Source of the DNA: Pantoea sp. At-9b
Lineage (GTDB): Bacteria > Pseudomonadota > Gammaproteobacteria > Enterobacterales > Enterobacteriaceae
Assembly: GCF_000175935.2 (NCBI RefSeq)
Contig: NC_014841.1
Coordinates: 248,001 to 312,000, forward strand
Length of the DNA: 64,000 nt
Direction of reading: 5' to 3'
Part shown: positions 59,650 to 64,000 of the stretch, in pieces
How positions within the stretch are numbered: position 1 is the first letter of the stretch
Layout: each line of letters begins with the position of its first letter
Notes under the pieces: generated by a model
Databases searched by the model: none
What the model saw: only the letters and a program-made list of their open reading frames with translations
Told to the model about the DNA's origin: nothing
Translations under genes and position numbers: made by a program

Positions 59650-61051
59650 TCTGATCGTGTTAGGTGCCGGTCCGGCGGGAATTTCTGCGGCACTGCTGGC
59701 TTCAGCGAAAGGACTGCGGGTGGCGCTGTTCGACGAAAACGCCGCCGCCGGTGGACAGGTGTACCGTGCACCGATCATGCCCGACGCAAAAATGGATGGC
59801 GCTGAATTCAGGGCCGGAGAAACCTTGCGCGATGCCTTATCACGGAGCAAGGTGCGCCTCTTTTTGGGGCATGTGGTGTGGGCAGTCACCGGCGATTATC
59901 GTGTCGATGCCCTTGGGCCGGACGGTTCGGTTGCCTGCACCACCACAGTGCTACTGGTAGCAAGCGGCACCACCGAACGTGTCGTCCCGTTCGAAGGCTG
60001 GACATTACCGGGCGTGATCGGGCTGGCCGCCGCCACCATTCTGCTCAAATCGCAGCGTACCCTGCCGGGCAAAACCACGCTGGTGGCGGGATGTGGCCCC
60101 CTGTTGGTGGCGGTAGCGGGCAATACCCTCAAAGCAGGCGGTGACGTGAAGGCGATTGTCGATATCGCCGCACGCAGCGAATGGCTTGGTGTGGCTCCCG
60201 CCCTGTTGCGCCGTCCGGCGATTTTCAAGCAAAGCCTGGCGTATGGTCTGCCGATTCTACGCGCCAGAACCCCGGTGTATTCACGTCATACGCTGGTGAA
60301 AGTCAGTGCGCAGGGCGATCAGCTGCTGGCGGAGCTCGCCCCCTGTGACGCAGCGGCACGGCCTGTTGCCGGTGAAACGAAGAAAATTCTGGTGGATTGC
60401 GTTGCTGTCGGACACGGCCTGACGCCTTCCAGCGATGTCACGCGTCTGCTGCATGCCAAACATCATTACTCACGCGAGGCCGGTGGCTGGATCGCCGAGA
60501 CCGATGAAAACGGTCAGACCAGCCGTGAACGGTTGTTTGTTGCCGGTGACGGTGCCGGTATTCGTGGTGCCGCTGCGGCCATTGAACAGGGTAAACGCGT
60601 CGGTTTGGCATGTGTCGGTCTGATCCAGGGCAACGTCGGGTCAGCACCGGAAGCTGAAAGCCTCAGCAAAGCCTGGCAGCACGCCGCCCGCTTTGGGCAG
60701 AAAATGGCCGCCATGATGGCGCTGCGTGAAGGTCACGTGGAGAGCATCCCGCCGCAAACCGTGGTGTGCCGTTGCGAAGACGTGACGCGCGCGGAGATCG
60801 AGCAAGCCTGCGCAGCCGGTGCGCACGATGTTAACCAACTGAAAGCCTGGACGCGCTGCGGTATGGGGCCGTGCCAGGGGCGTACCTGTGGTGATATCGC
60901 CGCCGAACTGCTGGCAACCAAACTGGGCGTATCGCGAGAAACCGTGGGCATCTTCTCACCCCGCACCCCATTGCGCCCGCTTACCATCAGCGATATGACC
61001 GGCGACTATGACTATGCGGATATCCCAATTCCTAAGGCGGCCCCACTGTGA
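59636..61051 (+). CDS. FAD/NAD-binding subunit with BFD-type [2Fe-2S] domain
   Basis: This 471-aa protein reads YDLIVLGAGPAGISAALLASAKGLRVALFDEN (FAD motif, about residues 4-35), then a second dinucleotide loop VAGCGPLLVAVAGNTLKAGG and FVAGDGAGIRGAAAAIEQG. A C-terminal BFD-like iron-sulfur domain follows, with CRCEDVTRAEIEQA (about 385-398) and RCGMGPCQGRTC (about 420-431). The layout equals HcnB and the alpha subunit of heterotrimeric proline/hydroxyproline and octopine/nopaline dehydrogenases. Start ATG 59636 lies inside the preceding gene. Confidence 0.92.
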   Translation: MNHYDLIVLGAGPAGISAALLASAKGLRVALFDENAAAGGQVYRAPIMPDAKMDGAEFRAGETLRDALSRSKVRLFLGHVVWAVTGDYRVDALGPDGSVACTTTVLLVASGTTERVVPFEGWTLPGVIGLAAATILLKSQRTLPGKTTLVAGCGPLLVAVAGNTLKAGGDVKAIVDIAARSEWLGVAPALLRRPAIFKQSLAYGLPILRARTPVYSRHTLVKVSAQGDQLLAELAPCDAAARPVAGETKKILVDCVAVGHGLTPSSDVTRLLHAKHHYSREAGGWIAETDENGQTSRERLFVAGDGAGIRGAAAAIEQGKRVGLACVGLIQGNVGSAPEAESLSKAWQHAARFGQKMAAMMALREGHVESIPPQTVVCRCEDVTRAEIEQACAAGAHDVNQLKAWTRCGMGPCQGRTCGDIAAELLATKLGVSRETVGIFSPRTPLRPLTISDMTGDYDYADIPIPKAAPL

Positions 61052-62193
61052 CTTCATCACGCTTTGATGTCTGTATTGTCGGCGGCGGTGTCATGGGCTG
61101 CTCCACCGCGTTGTTCCTGGCAAAAGCCGGGATGCGCGTGGTGGTGGTGGAACGCAATGCCTTGTGCCGCAGTGCATCCGGCGTCAATGCCGGGACGCTC
61201 ACGCTGCATATGACCCGTGCCGCGCTGGTGCCCTACGCCATGAAAGCGTGGGAGATGTGGATGCGGCCGGAAACCTGGCTCGGCCAGGGCGTACTCGCGA
61301 CCCATGCCCCCGGTTTATCGCTCGCCTTCACCGATGCTGAGGTGGCGATGCTGGAGGAACGTGCCGCAGCCCGGCGTGAGTATGGTGCGGATATCTCGGT
61401 GATTTCACCGCAGGCGGCGATGAACGTTGATCCGGGCATCAATGGATCCATCAAAGCGGCGGCCTTTTGTGAGATCGATGGCTTTGCCAGCGCCTATCTG
61501 ACCGGACGCGCTTTCTATGCGGCGCTGCGTGAGGCTGGTGTCACCATCATCGAACAATTTTCCGTCGGCCATATTGAGCGGCTAAACGCCGGTTATCGCG
61601 TATCCAATGACGATCGCAGCCAAACGATCGAGGCCAGCCGTCTGGTGCTGGCAGGCGGTGTGTGGCTGGAGCCGATGCTGGCGATGGTCGGCGTCACTAT
61701 CCCGGTGAAAACCCTGATCAACCAACTGATTGTCACGGAAAGAATGCCGCCCGTAATGCGCTCAGTACTGAGCATCGCCAATGGTTTGTTATCGATGAAG
61801 CAATTTGCCAACGGCACCGTGGTGATTGGCGGTGGCTGGCAGGGTATCGGATCACGTGAGCTGGGCGGCCGGGAAACCATCCCCGAAAACCTGATCGGCA
61901 ACCTGCGACTGGGGCAGCATGCCGTTCCGGCACTGGCTTCCGCCCGCGTCGCCCGTATCTGGCTGGGTCTGGAGTCGGAAACCGCAGACGCGATGCCGAT
62001 GATTGGGCCACTGGCACAACACCCGGATCTCTACGTCATTGGCTGCGTCCACTCCGGTTATACCAGCGGGCCTTATATGGGCAAGTTGCTGGCGCAGCAA
62101 ATTTTAGGCAAGCAGCCAGAAATGCCGCTTTTTGATCCATCACGACTGCTGCCCACAGATGACCACGCAGTCGCATCCTTATCCAGAGGCTAA
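61048..62193 (+). CDS. FAD-dependent amino-acid oxidoreductase subunit (DAO family)
   Basis: This 381-aa DAO/glycine-oxidase-like flavoprotein starts with GTG in a 4-nt overlap with the previous stop. FAD motif FDVCIVGGGVMGCSTALFLAKAGMRVVVVE; RSASGVNAGTLTLH; C-terminal PDLYVIGCVHSGYTSGPYMGKLLAQQILG. It corresponds to HcnC and the beta (catalytic) subunit of D-hydroxyproline-type dehydrogenases, oxidising an amino or imino acid at the alpha carbon. Together with the two preceding genes it forms one membrane-associated enzyme. Substrate inferred only by class. Confidence 0.92.
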   Translation: MTSSRFDVCIVGGGVMGCSTALFLAKAGMRVVVVERNALCRSASGVNAGTLTLHMTRAALVPYAMKAWEMWMRPETWLGQGVLATHAPGLSLAFTDAEVAMLEERAAARREYGADISVISPQAAMNVDPGINGSIKAAAFCEIDGFASAYLTGRAFYAALREAGVTIIEQFSVGHIERLNAGYRVSNDDRSQTIEASRLVLAGGVWLEPMLAMVGVTIPVKTLINQLIVTERMPPVMRSVLSIANGLLSMKQFANGTVVIGGGWQGIGSRELGGRETIPENLIGNLRLGQHAVPALASARVARIWLGLESETADAMPMIGPLAQHPDLYVIGCVHSGYTSGPYMGKLLAQQILGKQPEMPLFDPSRLLPTDDHAVASLSRG

Positions 62194-62200
62194 TAATAAA

Positions 62201-63142
62201 ATGAAAGAGTTACACCATTACCAGGGTGTGTATGCGGCAACGGTCTGTCCGATGGACGAGAGCGGCAGATACATTGATGAAGCAAGCCTGATCGCGCATT
62301 TACGTCAGGTCTCACAGGTGGCGGGCATTCGCGGGCTGTTAATTAACGGCCACGCCGGTGAAAACTTCGCGCTGTCGCGTGAGGAAAAACAACGGGTGGT
62401 GACGCTGGCGCGCCAGGTATGCCCGCCGGAAACACTGCTGGTAGCCGGTCTTAACGCCGAGGACAGTTTTGATGTCCAGGCGCAGGCTGACGATGCCAAA
62501 GCCGCCGGGGCCGATGCCATTTTGCTGTTCCCCCCCTACTCCTGGACACTTTCCACCGATGAGAAAACGGTACTGAATCACCACCGTATCGCCAACGCCA
62601 ACGCGGCCTTACCGATGATGTTGTACCAATCAGGGGTCAACAGCGGTGGCATGGCGTATCCCCCCGCGTTGTTGCAGCAACTGGTTTGCCTGCCCAACGT
62701 GGTAGCGGTGAAAGAAGGTAGCTGGGAAACCGCCACCTATGAGGCAAACCTGCGGCTGGTGCGTGAAGTTGCGCCACATGTGGCGGTGATGGCCTCAGGC
62801 GATGAACATCTGCTGACCTGTTTTGCCCTCGGCACCGATGGCAGCCTGGTCAGCCTCGCAGCGGTGGTGCCGGAGCTGGTGGTGGCACTGTACAACGCGA
62901 TGCAGCAGCAAAACCTGGCGGAAGCACAGCGCCTGCATCAGTTTGTCTATCCGCTGGCGAAAGAGATTTACGGCACCTGGCCGGGCACGCACGCCAATGC
63001 CCGCCTCAAAGCCTGTCTGCATCTTGCCGGGCATCTTCCTCACGCCATGCCGCGCCCGCCGGTACCTGCCGTCGATGACGCGCAGCGTCAGCGGTTAGCG
63101 ACAGCGCTGACCTTTGCTCAATCCTTTACGGCTACCCCCTAA
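62201..63142 (+). CDS. DapA/NAL-family lyase or deaminase
   Basis: This 313-aa dihydrodipicolinate synthase-superfamily TIM barrel reads GVYAATVCPMDESGRYIDEASLIAHLRQVSQ, LLINGHAGENFALSREEKQRVV (the GxxGE substrate loop), LPMMLYQSGVNSGG with the catalytic-triad Tyr, and the Schiff-base Lys in NVVAVKEGSWETATY at about residue 166. Family members include pyrroline-4-hydroxy-2-carboxylate deaminase, which follows D-hydroxyproline dehydrogenase in hydroxyproline catabolism, matching the genes just upstream. ATG 62201 is 7 nt after the preceding stop. Confidence 0.92.
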   Translation: MKELHHYQGVYAATVCPMDESGRYIDEASLIAHLRQVSQVAGIRGLLINGHAGENFALSREEKQRVVTLARQVCPPETLLVAGLNAEDSFDVQAQADDAKAAGADAILLFPPYSWTLSTDEKTVLNHHRIANANAALPMMLYQSGVNSGGMAYPPALLQQLVCLPNVVAVKEGSWETATYEANLRLVREVAPHVAVMASGDEHLLTCFALGTDGSLVSLAAVVPELVVALYNAMQQQNLAEAQRLHQFVYPLAKEIYGTWPGTHANARLKACLHLAGHLPHAMPRPPVPAVDDAQRQRLATALTFAQSFTATP

Positions 63143-63160
63143 GCACAAGCGGAGACCAAC

Positions 63161-64000
63161 ATGACCAGTACCCTGATTCGCGGTGGGCGGATTATCACGG
63201 CGGTGGACGATTATCACGCCGACATCCTGATCGAGAATGAAAAGATCGTCAGCATCGGCCTCAATTTGCAACCTGGTGCCAACTGCCAGGTGATTGAAGC
63301 CAGCGGCATGCTGCTGTTCCCCGGCGGCGTGGATTGCCATACCCACATGGAAAACACCTTTGGCCCGTCGGTCACTGCCGATAACTTTAAATCGGGCACC
63401 CGTTCGGCAGCCTATGGTGGCACCACCACCATTATCGACTTTGCCTTGCAGAACCACGGCACCAGCCCGTTGCAGGCCATTGAGCGCGCGCAATCGAAAG
63501 CGGATAACGTCGCCAGCATTGATTATGGCTTTCACGTCATCATCACCGAGGTGGATAAGCAGGTGCTGGAAGATATGCGCTACGCCATCCGTCATGAAGG
63601 CGTGTCCAGCTTCAAGATGTTTATGGCTTATCCGGGGACGGTGATGTCCGATGATGCGGCGATTTTCCAGGCGATGCGCATGGTTGGTCAGCATGGCGGC
63701 ATGGTGGCGTTGCATGCGGAAAACGGCACCATCGTCGAATTGCTGATTCAGGAAGCGTTGGCACAGGGGCACACTTCACCGCGCCACCACGCCCTGACGC
63801 GTCCTGCGCTGCTGGAAGGGGAAGCAACCCATCGCGGCATCAAGCTGGCGGAACTGGCCGAAGCGCCGGTCTACTTTGTCCATCTTTCGGCAAAAGAAGC
63901 GTTGAAACATGTGGTGGAAGCACGTGACCTCGGCATTCCGGTGTTCGCGGAAACCTGCCCGCATTATCTGTTCTTTGATGAGTCTTCTTACGCTGACAGC
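63161..64000 (+). CDS. Dihydropyrimidinase / D-hydantoinase, partial (runs off window)
   Basis: This is the first 280 codons of a cyclic-amidohydrolase. It starts MTSTLIRGGRIITAVDDYHADILIENEKIVSIG. Zinc ligands are the HxH in GGVDCHTHMENTFG (about residues 59-61), the carboxylated Lys in VSSFKMFMAYPGT (about 150) and His in GMVALHAENG (about 183), with a further His in VYFVHLSAKEA; PVFAETCPHYLFFD follows at the edge. It hydrolyses dihydropyrimidines or 5-substituted hydantoins to N-carbamoyl amino acids. CGGAGA precedes the ATG. It is the fifth gene of the plus-strand operon. The C-terminal part (usually about 180-200 more residues) lies outside. Confidence 0.94.
   Translation, partial: MTSTLIRGGRIITAVDDYHADILIENEKIVSIGLNLQPGANCQVIEASGMLLFPGGVDCHTHMENTFGPSVTADNFKSGTRSAAYGGTTTIIDFALQNHGTSPLQAIERAQSKADNVASIDYGFHVIITEVDKQVLEDMRYAIRHEGVSSFKMFMAYPGTVMSDDAAIFQAMRMVGQHGGMVALHAENGTIVELLIQEALAQGHTSPRHHALTRPALLEGEATHRGIKLAELAEAPVYFVHLSAKEALKHVVEARDLGIPVFAETCPHYLFFDESSYADS

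Noticed and set aside
1..64000. tRNA, rRNA genes and CRISPR arrays
   Set aside because: I looked for cloverleaf-like stretches with TTCRANNC, rRNA landmarks and regularly spaced repeats and saw none. A formal tRNA scan could still find something I missed by eye.

Overview
The window reads as DNA of an Enterobacterales bacterium, most likely Pantoea or a close Erwinia relative. The grounds are a ybiI-type zinc-finger gene, a DUF1471 stress protein, an SgrR-type regulator, enterobacterial PTS sets and a membrane-bound gluconate-dehydrogenase-type enzyme. The genus is an inference. The density of optional catabolic clusters, the absence of housekeeping genes and rRNA or tRNA genes, and a Cre-type recombinase beside its own lox/rox-like site make a large plasmid (megaplasmid) plausible, but this is not proven.

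Layout. 1-6960: AT-rich leader, then a two-gene operon for a 1339-aa multidomain membrane protein and an 800-aa protein with an internal Hint (intein/hedgehog-type) domain, neither assigned to a known system. 6977-8246: a rox-like 32-bp recombination site and a Cre/Dre-family tyrosine recombinase with all six catalytic positions. 8743-19037: a complete 10,295-bp Tn3-family transposon with 38-bp inverted repeats (35/38 identical) and a perfect 5-bp target duplication TAAAC. It carries an NmrA-like oxidoreductase, a DHA2 exporter, a LysR regulator, an acetyltransferase, a SnoaL-like protein, an iron alcohol dehydrogenase and an SDR, then tnpR, res and a tnpA whose 3' end is damaged by an internal deletion and frameshift.

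19.5-29 kb: a mixed regulatory and accessory stretch with two tandem PAS-LuxR regulators, a SoxS-size AraC regulator, a DUF1471 protein, an unknown coiled-coil lipoprotein, an AAA ATPase, YbiI, an SDR, an Abi/HEPN protein and an SgrR-like regulator divergent from a shikimate-dehydrogenase-like gene. 29.8-40.4 kb: two neighbouring beta-glucoside PTS systems under different control. One is a split IIA/IIB/IIC system with a GH1 enzyme and a LacI repressor with two visible operators. The other is a BglF-type IIBCA with a GH1 enzyme and a LicT/BglG antiterminator, preceded by a clear RAT/terminator leader. An M24 peptidase-like gene lies between them.

40.4-46.1 kb: a periplasmic sugar-acid oxidation module of GMC flavoprotein, Tat-exported small subunit and tri-haem cytochrome c, followed by a secreted cupin-like protein and a secreted lactonase-fold protein. 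46.1-53.5 kb: a tetronate-like acid-sugar pathway (OtnC aldolase, MFS transporter, LacI regulator, ModA-like protein, FMN hydroxyacid dehydrogenase, racemase-fold protein, OtnK kinase) tied together by four copies of a GTAAGCG-type operator. 53.5-64 kb: an MFS transporter, then two divergent operons: a polar amino-acid ABC transporter with a class V aminotransferase, and a heterotrimeric amino-acid/hydroxyproline-type dehydrogenase with a DapA-family enzyme and a dihydropyrimidinase that runs off the right edge.
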